Origin: Bacteroidota bacterium
GTDB lineage: Bacteria > Bacteroidota > Bacteroidia > Bacteroidales > UBA10428
Length of the DNA stretch: 64,000 bases
Direction of reading: 5' to 3'
NCBI GenBank assembly: GCA_016699695.1
Contig: CP065006.1
Span: 1,736,001 to 1,800,000 of the forward strand
The position numbers and the translations under genes are program-made. Shown here one piece after another: positions 1 through 8,645 of the stretch. Below the pieces are notes generated by a model that was given only the letters and a program-made list of their open reading frames with translations, searched no databases and had not been told where the DNA came from. How positions within the stretch are numbered: the first letter of the stretch is position 1; the number at the start of each line of letters is the position of its first letter.

Positions 1-977
1 TGGTAGTTTCCTGGTTAAACGGATTGGGTTTGTTTTGCGAAAGAGTAGCGGTATTTTCAAAGCTTTCCTGAAAATCGTTGCTGGCAGCTTTTAACTTCGG
101 TTCCTGTTTATTTGCTGCTTTTAGTTTTTCAATTTCAATATTCTGCTCTTTTATGGCCTCTATAAGCAGGCCTACAAGGCTTGTATAATCAATCGCCAGG
201 GTGCCATCGGCTGAAGTGCGCACCACTTCGGGTACAATGGGTTCAACGTCCTGAGCAATTAAACCAAGATGTTTACGGGCTTTTTCCTTTTCTATTCTTG
301 CATTTAAAGCGGTGTCAGGTGTACTTTTATTCGTATTGGAGCCTTCTGAAGAAAAATCTTCTCCCGCCAGGTTTGAATCAGCTTCAAAAAATCCTTCCAT
401 ATTTGAGGAGTCGGCTTCAACAGCATCTTTATACAAATAACTTACTCCTTCTAGTTGTAATACTTTTTCGAGTGCATTATCTATCTTAGTAATATCTTTT
501 TTAAGGTTTTTGTCGGAACTTTGTAAATATCCTTTTGCCCAAACCTCGCCATTACCGGTAACATAAAAACGTTCGTCACCATTTAAGGAAACAATCATAC
601 TTTTTACATAACTTCCTGTTACATTGCTTCTAAATGCGTTTGCCCAAGCGTCGCCTACACTATAGTATAGATTTGTGGTTCCGCTTAACTTTATTCCTCC
701 GCCATTTTCCTTATAGATACAAAAATCGTTCGTTGAGTTTAAACCCATCCATGCCTTTCGGGTAGCATTTTGCTGAAATTGCAAGTACTGCCAGGAATTA
801 GTGGTATTATTAAATGACAAAGGCGAACTACTATTTGTGGTAATGGTCATATTACCGGCACTTCCTACTTTAACCTGTGCGTTAATGCTAACTACAAATA
901 AGAATGAAAGAATGAAAGAATGAAAGAATGAAAGAATGAAAGAATGAAAGAATTAGAAATTTTTTTGACTTTTTCAT
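1..977 (-). CDS. Secreted tail-fibre/S74-chaperone-domain protein with T9SS signal, partial and out of frame at its signal peptide
   Basis: The C-terminal part runs off the left edge. Reading leftward, the mature frame (from about 901) gives a signal-peptide end (LFVVSINAQ), a beta-rich middle, then an S74-type intramolecular chaperone region with SSDKNLKKDI and HLGLIAQDVEPIVPEVV, a short coiled coil, and NKPNPFN at the edge, which is how type IX secretion sorting domains begin. The only suitable ATG (977-975) starts a lysine-rich signal peptide in a different frame; it stops at 890-888 after 29 codons. The mismatch lies in six copies of an 8-bp repeat at 902-949. Seven or four copies would join the frames into a normal signal peptide. 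So the gene is off as sequenced, either by slippage or by an assembly error in the repeat. The role is likely an adhesive or surface-fibre protein. Confidence 0.75.
902..949 (-). repeat. 8-bp tandem repeat (six copies) inside a signal-peptide coding sequence
   Basis: GAATGAAA occurs six times in a row on the plus strand (902, 910, 918, 926, 934, 942), followed by a degenerate unit at 950. Read leftward the unit is TTTCATTC; three units encode the hydrophobic octapeptide LSFFHSFI. Because 8 is not a multiple of 3, each gain or loss of a unit changes the frame of the downstream secreted protein. Confidence 0.9.
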
Positions 978-1395
978 GATAATTTGGATTTAGGTTATAA
1001 AATAAATGTTAACGTTATTTCAATTGTTGTAAACTTATTACCAGCAGTTTCCTATAATTTAAACCGTATTTCCAATAAATTTCAATAACCGGTAAATTCC
1101 TGTATACTTTTTAAACAAAAAGTGTAAAACATAACTTCGTTTCAAACACTAATCACTGTGCAAATAAGTACCATTAAGGTATAAAATGTCACCAAAATAG
1201 CATGATAAATGTCACTAATCGATCCTATTTAGTTTCGTTCTAAATAAAATAAGTGCAAAAAGCAGTATACTATGTAAAAACACCAAATTACGAAGTGTCT
1301 TGTCTCTAAAACGGCATAGTTTATTTTTATCGCCAAACTAGCCCATAAGATTTTCATATATCTCTAAATCTTCCGCACTAAAGTGGTCAAGTCAG
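978..1395. other. AT-rich stretch without a gene; possible IS21-like end remnants
   Basis: No coding frame of convincing composition was found. Two copies of AAATGTCAC lie near 1185 and 1206, and AAAGTGGTCAAG lies at 1381-1392, directly before the truncated rnpA. Repeated GTCAC and GGTGGTCAA motifs are what I recall from the ends of Bacteroidota IS21-family elements, but no transposase is present. The IS origin is an inference from memory of such ends, not proven. Confidence 0.3.
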
Positions 1396-1617
1396 GAGAA
1401 CTTCCGCAGGGCCGTAAAGCGTAACCTCCTCAAACGACGCATTCGTGAGGCCTACAGGCTTAAAAAACAAACATTCATACAGGGTTTACCCGAAGGCGAC
1501 TTATTACTTCATCTTGGCTTTGTGTATTCAAGTGATATACTCGCCGATTTTGCAACTGTACAGAGTGAACTCAGCTACTTTTTAATGCAACTCGCAAACC
1601 GTCTCAAAAAAAACTAA
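1396..1617 (+). pseudogene. rnpA: Ribonuclease P protein component, 3' fragment
   Basis: The frame reads ENFRRAVKRNLLKRRIREAY and continues about 50 residues to TAA at 1615-1617. This is the RNR signature and C-terminal half of RnpA, the protein subunit of RNase P that matures tRNA 5' ends. A family member is about 115-135 residues; only about 73 are here. Going upstream the frame continues without any Met and without RnpA-like sequence to a stop at 1339-1341, so the N-terminal half is missing. Since RnpA is normally essential, either an intact copy exists elsewhere, or the junction near 1390 is an insertion/deletion scar or a misassembly. The identity of the fragment is clear; whether it is expressed is doubtful. 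Confidence 0.8.
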
Positions 1618-1654
1618 AAGTCCATACATACCCGGGCTTGTTTCGGTTTTTTGT

Positions 1655-1662
1655 TACATTTG
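1655..1662 (+). promoter_or_regulatory. -7 box TACATTTG upstream of the methyltransferase gene
   Basis: TACATTTG fits the Bacteroidota -7 consensus TAnnTTTG and lies 60 bp before the ATG at 1722. No well-spaced TTTG is seen at -33. Confidence 0.4.
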
Positions 1663-1721
1663 CCCAGCTTTTAGTGGAGCAACCTTTCTTATTATTAATA
1701 CCTTTCTAGTACTATCTGATA

Positions 1722-2618
1722 ATGAAACAAACACATCAAAATTGCCTTGTTTGCAAGAGTAATTCCATCACCCCATTTATAAATTGCAAAGATTACTTTG
1801 TTAGCGGCGAAACCTTCGAACTCTATCATTGCAAGGATTGTGGATTTATTTTTACTCAACACATTCCAACTGCAAGCGAAATAGGTCCTTATTATCAAAG
1901 CGAGACCTACATTTCGCATTCCAATTCCCGGCAAGGCATCACCAATAAACTTTACCATACGGTGCGCAACATTATGCTGCACCGAAAATACAGGCTTATT
2001 AAGAAATATACCGATGGAAAAGAATTATTGGATATAGGGTGCGGTACCGGCCATTTTGCAAATTATATGCACAAAATGGGTTATCACAGCAAGGGATTGG
2101 AACCAGATGCCAATGCCCGCAAATTTGCCCGCGAACAATTTCACTTGCCGGTGGAAGAACCTGAAAAGGTGCTTGCCGAAGACCATACGGATCAGTACAA
2201 CGTAATCACGCTATGGCATGTGCTGGAGCACCTTCACGATCCGGCACGTTACCTGGCCTGGATACACTGTGCACTTAAAAACGAAGGTGTTCTGGTAATT
2301 GCTCTGCCAAATTGCAGTTCGCTCGACGCGCAATTTTTTAAAGCCTATTGGGCAGCTTACGATGTGCCAAGGCATATCTGGCACTTTACTCCTAAAACAT
2401 TTACTGCCTTTGCACTTAAAAGCGGTTTTTCGGTGCAACAAATCAAACGTTTGCCTTTCGATGCCTATTACAACTCGCTCCTGAGCCTGCGGTATAAAAA
2501 AAGCCGACTGGCTTTACCACTCGGCTTTCTGATTGGTTTTGTTTCCAACCTAAAGAGCTTAATTTGTCCTAAAACGGCAAGTTCTGTAATTTATGTATTA
2601 AGAAAGCAGGCTTACTAG
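1722..2618 (+). CDS. Class I SAM-dependent methyltransferase with N-terminal zinc ribbon
   Basis: The 298-residue protein starts with two CxxC pairs (C8/C11 and C37/C40), a likely zinc ribbon. The Rossmann methyltransferase core follows: LLDIGCGTGHF at about 102-112 is the SAM-binding motif I, GLEPDANA is the acidic end of strand 2, and VLEHLHDP is motif post-I. The C-terminal part has PRHIWHFTP, typical of this group, and hydrophobic stretches. The zinc ribbon plus methyltransferase layout is common among enzymes acting on sugars, lipids or natural products; the substrate cannot be told from sequence. Its stop is 1 bp from the stop of the convergent GH16-like gene. Cytoplasmic; no signal peptide. 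Confidence 0.85.
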   Translation: MKQTHQNCLVCKSNSITPFINCKDYFVSGETFELYHCKDCGFIFTQHIPTASEIGPYYQSETYISHSNSRQGITNKLYHTVRNIMLHRKYRLIKKYTDGKELLDIGCGTGHFANYMHKMGYHSKGLEPDANARKFAREQFHLPVEEPEKVLAEDHTDQYNVITLWHVLEHLHDPARYLAWIHCALKNEGVLVIALPNCSSLDAQFFKAYWAAYDVPRHIWHFTPKTFTAFALKSGFSVQQIKRLPFDAYYNSLLSLRYKKSRLALPLGFLIGFVSNLKSLICPKTASSVIYVLRKQAY

Positions 2619-2619
2619 T

Positions 2620-4500
2620 TTACTCTTTTACCTTTTTATAGCACCGTACCCAATCCACTTCCATCGCCGGCATGTTATTATCCAGCAAATCTTCGTACAA
2701 TCCGGCACTCAGCGCAATGTACATGGGCTGCTGGGGTATGTTGGTGTTGGTAGAAGCCACTTCCAGACCATTGATAAACCATGCAATGCGGTTGGCCGAC
2801 CATTCCATGCCATAAATAAAATAGTCCGCAGCAAATTTCGAACGCCCCAGGGTTTTTTTGAATGATACCTGATTGGTATGAATACCCATGCTGCATTTTC
2901 CGTTGGCTTTTACCACGTCGATGTGCGGGGTTTGCTCATCGCCAACCATCCAAAAGGCATTAAGAATCTTGCTATTGGCACTAAGTTTTATTTTCGCTTC
3001 GAAATAACCATATTGCTGACGGAAACTGTTGCCAGTGTTCACCAGACCCGAAGTATATTCGAAACTCGAAGGCACAAAACCCAATTCAGGATTCCATTTC
3101 AAGCCATCGGCTTTTTCTTTGCGGGTTATAATTTTTAAATGTGCCGCGCTTAAATCGAGGTTATTGCCATCGGTAATGAAATGTTTTTCGTGGGCAAGCG
3201 AATAACTTTTCTGTAGCATCTTATCACCCCAAAAATAGCGGGTCAACCATTTGCTTTTATCGAGTTTACCAGAATCAAATTCATCGGAAAAACTAATCGA
3301 CCAGGTGCGCAACCATTCAAAACGCTTGGCATTGTATTGCGAATAAAACCACTTTATTTTCTCTGAGCCTTTTAGCTGGTTGTATTCATCGAGCTGTTTG
3401 TATTCTTCCGATTGTTTCCAACGCACTTGGGGCGAAAGATTAAGGTAGGCTTTTTCGGTTAAAAATTCCTCGCTCTTCACATATTCCGAAAGCTCTTTGT
3501 AACGTAACAATTTTTCACTCTGGTGGATCCGGTTGTAGTTCTCAAATTCTTTCGATTTACTAAAAGAAAAGTAGGACTTCATGTTCGGAGATTTTTGCAA
3601 CAACTCCAATTCATGAAGCTTTTTATAGGCTTCTGTATCGCTGAAGGATTCGCTGAGAATGGCCTTTCTTTTCAGCGCAAAATCATGAGAAAGCACAAAT
3701 TTTTCATGTTCTTCATAAGCGCTGAGTTCAGCACTGTTGTGCAGGGTATCGTAATATTTTTTTAATGCCGATGCTTCGAGTTGAATATAATTCCTGATGT
3801 CTTTCGATTTCGATAAGCTGAGGTATTCAACCCATTGTTTTCCCATTTCAGAAGCTTGGAATTCGGCCTTCGACATAGATTTTTTTGCGCTTACGAATTC
3901 GTGCGATTCTACAATAGTTTTAAGCTCTTCGTACCTGGCAAGTTTCTCCGATCCGCTAAGCTGGCTGTAATCGGGATAGCGCTTATCTGAAATAAACTTA
4001 AAATAGCTTTTTATCTCCGTCGACCGACTTTGATCGTTGTATTTGTAGAGTTCCTGGCCTAGCTCAGAAAGCTCGAACCTTTTTTTTGCCGATTGTTGGT
4101 AATGTGCTTTCTCTTTCAGAAAAGCATCTGAATTAACAAACTCCTGCAAGCGATGCAGTTGCTTGAGTTGTTCCGATTCATGTATCTCGAAATAAAGTTT
4201 TAGGGTGTCAGAAAGCAAGGTTTTATAGTACAGCTTGATTTCTGAATCCTTATGAAGTCTTTGGTAAGTCTGTTCCTTGTCGAAGGCTTCGGTTCCTTTG
4301 TATTTTATTCTCAAGAGTTCTTCACGGCGAAGCTTAAATTTTTCGGAAGTGACCGTTTCTTCTAATTCCTGAAAATGCCTCAGCTCTTCTGAAGTGGCAA
4401 ACAATTGCAAGGCACTGAATTCTTTCCGGAGTTCAATGCATTGCTCTTCGTAGGTGGTTGTTTTCGGATATAATCCCAATAAAGCTCTAAGTCCGGCCAT
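2620..4500 (-). CDS. Five-repeat helical protein with C-terminal GH16-fold domain lacking catalytic glutamates
   Basis: The protein has 626 residues. Residues about 36-400 hold five units of about 72-75 residues (36-107, 108-182, 183-254, 255-326, 327-400), each opening with a form of SEKLxRYxEL, then V-S-x-x-F, and ending in a K-S-Y-F / Y-x-x-L block; they are charged and helical. Residues about 402-625 form a concanavalin-like GH16 domain (FSDEFDSGKLD, YGYFEAKIKL, FWMVGDEQTP, AWFINGLEV). The GH16 motif ExDxxE reads HIDVVK at 526-531: both glutamates are replaced, so glycosidase activity is unlikely. No signal peptide is seen (start MAGLRALLGL), unlike most GH16 enzymes. A binding or structural role is inferred. 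Transcribed alone; convergent with the methyltransferase. Confidence 0.8.
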   Translation of the reverse strand: MAGLRALLGLYPKTTTYEEQCIELRKEFSALQLFATSEELRHFQELEETVTSEKFKLRREELLRIKYKGTEAFDKEQTYQRLHKDSEIKLYYKTLLSDTLKLYFEIHESEQLKQLHRLQEFVNSDAFLKEKAHYQQSAKKRFELSELGQELYKYNDQSRSTEIKSYFKFISDKRYPDYSQLSGSEKLARYEELKTIVESHEFVSAKKSMSKAEFQASEMGKQWVEYLSLSKSKDIRNYIQLEASALKKYYDTLHNSAELSAYEEHEKFVLSHDFALKRKAILSESFSDTEAYKKLHELELLQKSPNMKSYFSFSKSKEFENYNRIHQSEKLLRYKELSEYVKSEEFLTEKAYLNLSPQVRWKQSEEYKQLDEYNQLKGSEKIKWFYSQYNAKRFEWLRTWSISFSDEFDSGKLDKSKWLTRYFWGDKMLQKSYSLAHEKHFITDGNNLDLSAAHLKIITRKEKADGLKWNPELGFVPSSFEYTSGLVNTGNSFRQQYGYFEAKIKLSANSKILNAFWMVGDEQTPHIDVVKANGKCSMGIHTNQVSFKKTLGRSKFAADYFIYGMEWSANRIAWFINGLEVASTNTNIPQQPMYIALSAGLYEDLLDNNMPAMEVDWVRCYKKVKE

Positions 4501-4564
4501 TTGGTATAAATATTAATTACCGCAATTATATAACTGAATATTCTGCTTAAGATTGTATGGTATA

Positions 4565-4572
4565 CAAATATA
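4565..4572 (-). promoter_or_regulatory. -7 box TATATTTG for the repeat-GH16 gene
   Basis: Plus-strand CAAATATA reads TATATTTG leftward, 64 bp before the start at 4500. The -33 element is not clear. Confidence 0.4.
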
Positions 4573-4772
4573 CATTTATTGTGAACCCCTGAAACGCACC
4601 TCCTCTGTAAAATACCAAACTTTTAATTGGCAATCGGAAGGTACTTCTATGTTTACTGTCAGCTCTTTACAATGAGTTTCGGCTAAAGATACAAAAAATT
4701 GGCATTTGCTTTTTCAATGCAAACAAGAAGTTTTACGCAATTATGCTGAAAGGGTTTCTGCATTCCGTCGCT

Positions 4773-5750
4773 CTAACTGTTAGCAAGTGTCGCCATTTTT
4801 TCGATATCCTGCAAATTCATGCACTTAAAATGATTTCGGGGACATTTCGAATAACCGATTTTTGAGCAAGGCCTGCACTTTAATCCCTCTACCTCGAACA
4901 AGGCCGATGCTTCGTGAGAGCGATAAGGGCCCATGCCAAAAGCAGGTACCGTATTGCCCCAATACGAGATTATTTTTCGTCTGAATGCGGCGGCGATATG
5001 CATCATGCCTGTATCGGGGGTAATTACCCAATCGGCCTGGCTTATTATCATTGCCGACTGGTTCAGGGTCAGCCGACCAGTATAATTCAAAGGTTCTACC
5101 TTTAGCATCTTTGCTAAACTGTATGCCCTTTCTTTATCGTCAGGGCCTCCAATAAGAATCTGAGGCTTGTGAATTGAGTTGCATAACGACTGAAGTTTTT
5201 CGAGTGGCATTTGTTTGGTAAAATGATTGGCCCCAATTACGATTACCACGTAAGGGGTTTTGGGTAACTCCGGAAAGTTTTGTGCGGAGGGAATAAAATA
5301 ATCCAGTCCCTTTTTATCCGGTGCATCAATAAATAAAGAAATGGTATCGAGATAGCGGTCCACGATATGTTTTTCAGGCAAGCGGTTAATTTTGAAGTTC
5401 ACCAATAACCATTTCTGAAAATTTAACTTGTTGAAAGAAAAGCTAATCCTTTTTAAGGCTAGTTTCACACGCTGACTGCGCAGGTTTCTGTGCAGGTCGA
5501 TGATGTAGTCGAAGTTTTCTTCTTTTAGTTCACGCAGAGTTAACCCGATGTTGTTTTCAAGAAGATGTACCTTTTTCAAGTAAGGATTTCCTTCGAGCAC
5601 ATTTGCAAATTTCTTCTTGGTTAAAAAATGTATTTCTGCGCCTACTGTTTGTTCTTTCAGGTTGCGGATTACAGGAGTGGTGAGTACAATATCGCCGATG
5701 GAACTAAAACGAATGAGAAGAAATTTAACGGGTTTAGTTGCTTCGGTCAT
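4773..5750 (-). CDS. Glycosyltransferase family 9 (heptosyltransferase-like)
   Basis: The 325-residue protein begins KFLLIRFSSIGDIVLTTPVI, the N-terminal Rossmann signature of ADP-heptose:LPS heptosyltransferases. The second domain shows ILIGGPDDKE and TPDTGMMHIAAA, the donor-binding motif of GT9, then a Cys-rich tail with CRPC and a few more cysteines. GT9 enzymes transfer heptose or related sugars onto lipopolysaccharide core at the inner membrane face. The exact sugar is not shown. It lies 18 bp downstream of the alpha/beta hydrolase gene, so the two are probably cotranscribed. Confidence 0.85.
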   Translation of the reverse strand: MTEATKPVKFLLIRFSSIGDIVLTTPVIRNLKEQTVGAEIHFLTKKKFANVLEGNPYLKKVHLLENNIGLTLRELKEENFDYIIDLHRNLRSQRVKLALKRISFSFNKLNFQKWLLVNFKINRLPEKHIVDRYLDTISLFIDAPDKKGLDYFIPSAQNFPELPKTPYVVIVIGANHFTKQMPLEKLQSLCNSIHKPQILIGGPDDKERAYSLAKMLKVEPLNYTGRLTLNQSAMIISQADWVITPDTGMMHIAAAFRRKIISYWGNTVPAFGMGPYRSHEASALFEVEGLKCRPCSKIGYSKCPRNHFKCMNLQDIEKMATLANS

Positions 5751-5768
5751 GAAAAGGACGGCTTAACA

Positions 5769-6497
5769 TTATACTTCCTGCAATTTCCGGAAGAAATGGG
5801 TGAGGTTTAACCAATATTCGCTGCTGCCTTCGTTGCTTTCCCATAGGGCTTTGGCACCATGTACTCCGCGGGTAAGGCTTGGTTTAAAAATTACCCGCTT
5901 GCCAGTTGCTACCTGCGAAGAAAGCTCATTCACATAGCTGTATTCTATTTCAGAAACAGCTATAAACACAGGCACATCGAGCCCGGCAATTTCTTCGCGT
6001 ACTACAAGCTCGGGTCTGAAATACTCACCAGGGCTGAATGCTATTACCGATCTTACCCGGTTACTATGTTTGGCCTTCATGAGTGCGAGAGAAGCTGAAT
6101 AGGAACTGCCAAAAAGAATGACAGGTTGATGATTATATCTTAACACATAATTCACAGCAGCATCTATGTCTTTCGAAGCATCGATAAAGCGATTGGGAAT
6201 TTTTTGAGCCCGTGCAGCAAGAGCGGTTTCGTTTTTAATGAAATTACTTTTTTCTCCAGACCGTAAATCAACCGCCAAACAATTGTATCCGAGTTTCATG
6301 AGTTTGGGTGCAATTTCACTGAACTCCCCTCTACTCGATCCAGCCTGATGAAACATGAGTACAAATGGTTTTTCGAAGCCTATTAAATATAAATCGGCCG
6401 TTATTTTCAGGCTGTCGTCAGCATAAAAGGTAACTTTTTGCTGTGCTCCAAGCTGACTTGAGATCAGGCATATACTTAACCAAATCAATCCCCTCAT
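5769..6497 (-). CDS. Secreted alpha/beta hydrolase (dienelactone hydrolase-like)
   Basis: A signal peptide of about 18 residues (MRGLIWLSICLISSQLGAQ) ends at a typical Bacteroidota AQ site. The 242-residue protein has an alpha/beta hydrolase core: LMFHQAGSSRGEF near the oxyanion site, FGSSYSASLA with the GxSxS nucleophile serine, and HGAKALW near the C-terminus with the catalytic histidine. The likely place is the periplasm. The substrate is unknown; similar proteins are annotated as dienelactone hydrolase or esterase. It lies between atpC (20 bp upstream) and the GT9 gene, all leftward, so it may be read through from the atpDC transcript. Confidence 0.75.
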   Translation of the reverse strand: MRGLIWLSICLISSQLGAQQKVTFYADDSLKITADLYLIGFEKPFVLMFHQAGSSRGEFSEIAPKLMKLGYNCLAVDLRSGEKSNFIKNETALAARAQKIPNRFIDASKDIDAAVNYVLRYNHQPVILFGSSYSASLALMKAKHSNRVRSVIAFSPGEYFRPELVVREEIAGLDVPVFIAVSEIEYSYVNELSSQVATGKRVIFKPSLTRGVHGAKALWESNEGSSEYWLNLTHFFRKLQEV

Positions 6498-6517
6498 AAA
6501 TCATTCACCTTCCATTA

Positions 6518-6757
6518 TTAAACATCGGCAAGTACCACAATACTGTTCTTTTTTACTTCAATCACTCCACCACCAATGGCAATGGTTTCCTCCTTGTAAT
6601 CCTGGGTAGTAAACACGATATCTCCTTTAGCAAGATTAGAAATGATAGGGGCATGGTTCAGCAAAACCATGAAAGCGCCTTTTTCCCCGGGTACACGAAT
6701 GGATCGCACTTTGCCGGAAAAAAGGCTTTTATCGGGTGTTAAAATTTCTAGCTTCAC
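6518..6757 (-). CDS. atpC: F1 ATP synthase epsilon subunit, short form
   Basis: The 79-residue protein carries only the N-terminal beta-sandwich of epsilon (MKLEILTPDKSLFSG, SIRVPGEKGAFMVLLNHAPI, IGGGVIEV). The C-terminal helical hairpin that inhibits hydrolysis in E. coli is absent; the short form is usual in Bacteroidota. It sits 17 bp after atpD in the same direction and belongs to the rotor stalk of the F1 sector, on the cytoplasmic membrane face. Confidence 0.92.
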   Translation of the reverse strand: MKLEILTPDKSLFSGKVRSIRVPGEKGAFMVLLNHAPIISNLAKGDIVFTTQDYKEETIAIGGGVIEVKKNSIVVLADV

Positions 6758-6774
6758 TTGGTGTAAGTAATTTA

Positions 6775-8283
6775 TTAAACATCAGCCAGCATTTTCTCTC
6801 CTTTTTCGATGGCCTCTTCGATGGTTCCAACAAAACTAAAGGCTGCTTCGGGGTATTTATCTACTTCCCCATTGAGTATCATGTTAAATCCTTTTATGGT
6901 GTCTTCGATCGAAACCAACTTGCCTGCCATGCCGGTAAATTGCTCGGCTACGTGGAATGGTTGAGAAAGAAAGCGCTGTACACGTCGCGCACGGTGAACA
7001 ACCAGTTTATCCTGTTCAGAAAGTTCGTCCATTCCTAAAATGGCAATAATATCCTGCAATTCGTTGTTGCGCTGAAGAATCTCTTTCACACGCTGGGCGG
7101 TGTTATAATGTTCTTTTCCAACTATATCGGCTGTTAAAATGCGCGAAGTTGAATCGAGGGGATCCACCGCAGGATAAATACCCAATGCAGCAATTTTGCG
7201 GTTAAGTACCGTAGTAGCATCGAGGTGCGAAAAGGTTGTAGCAGGAGCCGGATCGGTAAGGTCATCGGCCGGAACATAAATGGCCTGCACCGAAGTAATG
7301 GAACCACCGGTGGTGGAGGTAATTCGTTCCTGCATAATGCCCATTTCGGTGGCCAGTGTAGGTTGATAGCCTACAGCAGAGGGCATGCGCCCAAGAAGGG
7401 CCGATACTTCAGATCCAGCCTGGGTAAAACGGAAAATGTTGTCGACAAAGAAAAGAATATCACGTCCACCTCCTGATTTCTCATCGCCATCGCGAAAAGA
7501 TTCGGCCACAGATAAGCCAGCAAGTGCAACGTTGGCACGTGCACCAGGAGGTTCGTTCATCTGTCCGAATACAAGGGTAGCCTGCGATTTTTGAAGTTCT
7601 TCGGGATCGACTTTCGACAAGTCCCAGCTTCCAGCCTGCATGCTTTTTATGAATTCTTCGCCATAGCGGATAACGCCCGACTCAATCATTTCGCGAAGGA
7701 GATCGTTACCCTCGCGGGTACGCTCGCCTACACCGGCAAAAACCGACAAACCAGAATATCGTTTGGCAATGTTGTTAATAAGCTCCATGATGATGACCGT
7801 TTTACCTACACCGGCACCACCAAAAAGTCCGATTTTACCTCCTTTTGGATAAGGTTCGAGTAAATCGATAACCTTAATTCCGGTAAACAGTACTTCGGTT
7901 TCAGTAGAAAGCTTTTCGAAACTGGGTGGCTCGGAGTGGATGCTGTAACCTCCCTCTTTGTTTAAAGTTCCCAGCCCGTCAATAGCATCGCCGGTAACAT
8001 TTAACAGGCGCCCTTTGATCTGGTCGCCAATCGGAACCCGAATCGGGCTGCCAGTTGGAAATGCTTTCATACCACGTTGCAAACCATCGGTCGATTCCAT
8101 AGAAATGGTACGAATGGTATTCTCGCCTATGTGCTGCTGGCATTCTACCACCAGGGTATTGCCTTCTCCTTTATCAATGAACAGTGCATCGTGAATTTTC
8201 GGAAGCACCCCACCGCTTTGTTCAAAACTAATGTCGATTACAGGACCAATTACCTGTGTTATAATTCCATTAACCTCGGCCAT
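6775..8283 (-). CDS. atpD: F1 ATP synthase beta subunit
   Basis: The 502-residue catalytic subunit has the Walker A loop GGAGVGKT, the GERTREGNDL motif with the catalytic glutamate, Walker B (RDILFFVDNIFRF) and the DELSEQD segment (the family's DELSEED). It forms the three catalytic sites of F1. In this genome atpD and atpC are leftward and apart from the other subunit genes, which start about 4 kb further right on the other strand; the two transcripts must be balanced in some way. Confidence 0.97.
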   Translation of the reverse strand: MAEVNGIITQVIGPVIDISFEQSGGVLPKIHDALFIDKGEGNTLVVECQQHIGENTIRTISMESTDGLQRGMKAFPTGSPIRVPIGDQIKGRLLNVTGDAIDGLGTLNKEGGYSIHSEPPSFEKLSTETEVLFTGIKVIDLLEPYPKGGKIGLFGGAGVGKTVIIMELINNIAKRYSGLSVFAGVGERTREGNDLLREMIESGVIRYGEEFIKSMQAGSWDLSKVDPEELQKSQATLVFGQMNEPPGARANVALAGLSVAESFRDGDEKSGGGRDILFFVDNIFRFTQAGSEVSALLGRMPSAVGYQPTLATEMGIMQERITSTTGGSITSVQAIYVPADDLTDPAPATTFSHLDATTVLNRKIAALGIYPAVDPLDSTSRILTADIVGKEHYNTAQRVKEILQRNNELQDIIAILGMDELSEQDKLVVHRARRVQRFLSQPFHVAEQFTGMAGKLVSIEDTIKGFNMILNGEVDKYPEAAFSFVGTIEEAIEKGEKMLADV

Positions 8284-8305
8284 TACAAATTGGATTATGT
8301 TTGTA

Positions 8306-8313
8306 CAAATGTA
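8306..8313 (-). promoter_or_regulatory. -7 box TACATTTG for atpDC
   Basis: Plus CAAATGTA reads TACATTTG leftward, 23 bp before the atpD ATG, which leaves a very short leader. A TTTG-like -33 is not obvious. Confidence 0.45.
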
Positions 8314-8347
8314 TTATTTTATCGTGTTATGGGTTTCGGAATGTCCT

Positions 8348-8386
8348 AAAAAAAAGCCAAAAACAAATAACTGCTGCTTTTTTGGC
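8348..8386 (-). terminator. Leftward intrinsic terminator-like hairpin upstream of atpD
   Basis: GCCAAAAA (8356-8363) pairs with TTTTTGGC (8379-8386). Read leftward the hairpin is followed by eight T (A run 8348-8355). It lies upstream of the atpD promoter, and no leftward gene precedes it, so what it ends is unknown. Confidence 0.45.
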
Positions 8387-8645
8387 ACTCACATAAAGTT
8401 ATTGAATAATGTTGAATAAAAAAATAATGTGCCTACATCTCCACATATTGTTCTAAACCAGGAAAAATATTACCCCTTACTCAAACCAAAAATTAGAAAA
8501 TCGTCGAAATATTTTTAATATTCGCAACTATTTATAAATTTTGTGCCCGCTTTAATTCTGGTTTAAAATTGATAATTACAGATTTTAACAGCCAGGTGAT
8601 AATTCAAACCAGAAATAATTGCCCATTCAAACCCAGGCACCACCA

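Larger units (their letters stand above)
8284..8645. other. Divergent intergenic region between atpD and the response regulator gene
   Basis: It holds the atpD promoter candidate (8306-8313), a leftward terminator-like hairpin (8348-8386) and AT-rich sequence with ATAAATTTTG near 8532 as a weak rightward -7 box. No further gene is seen. Confidence 0.5.
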
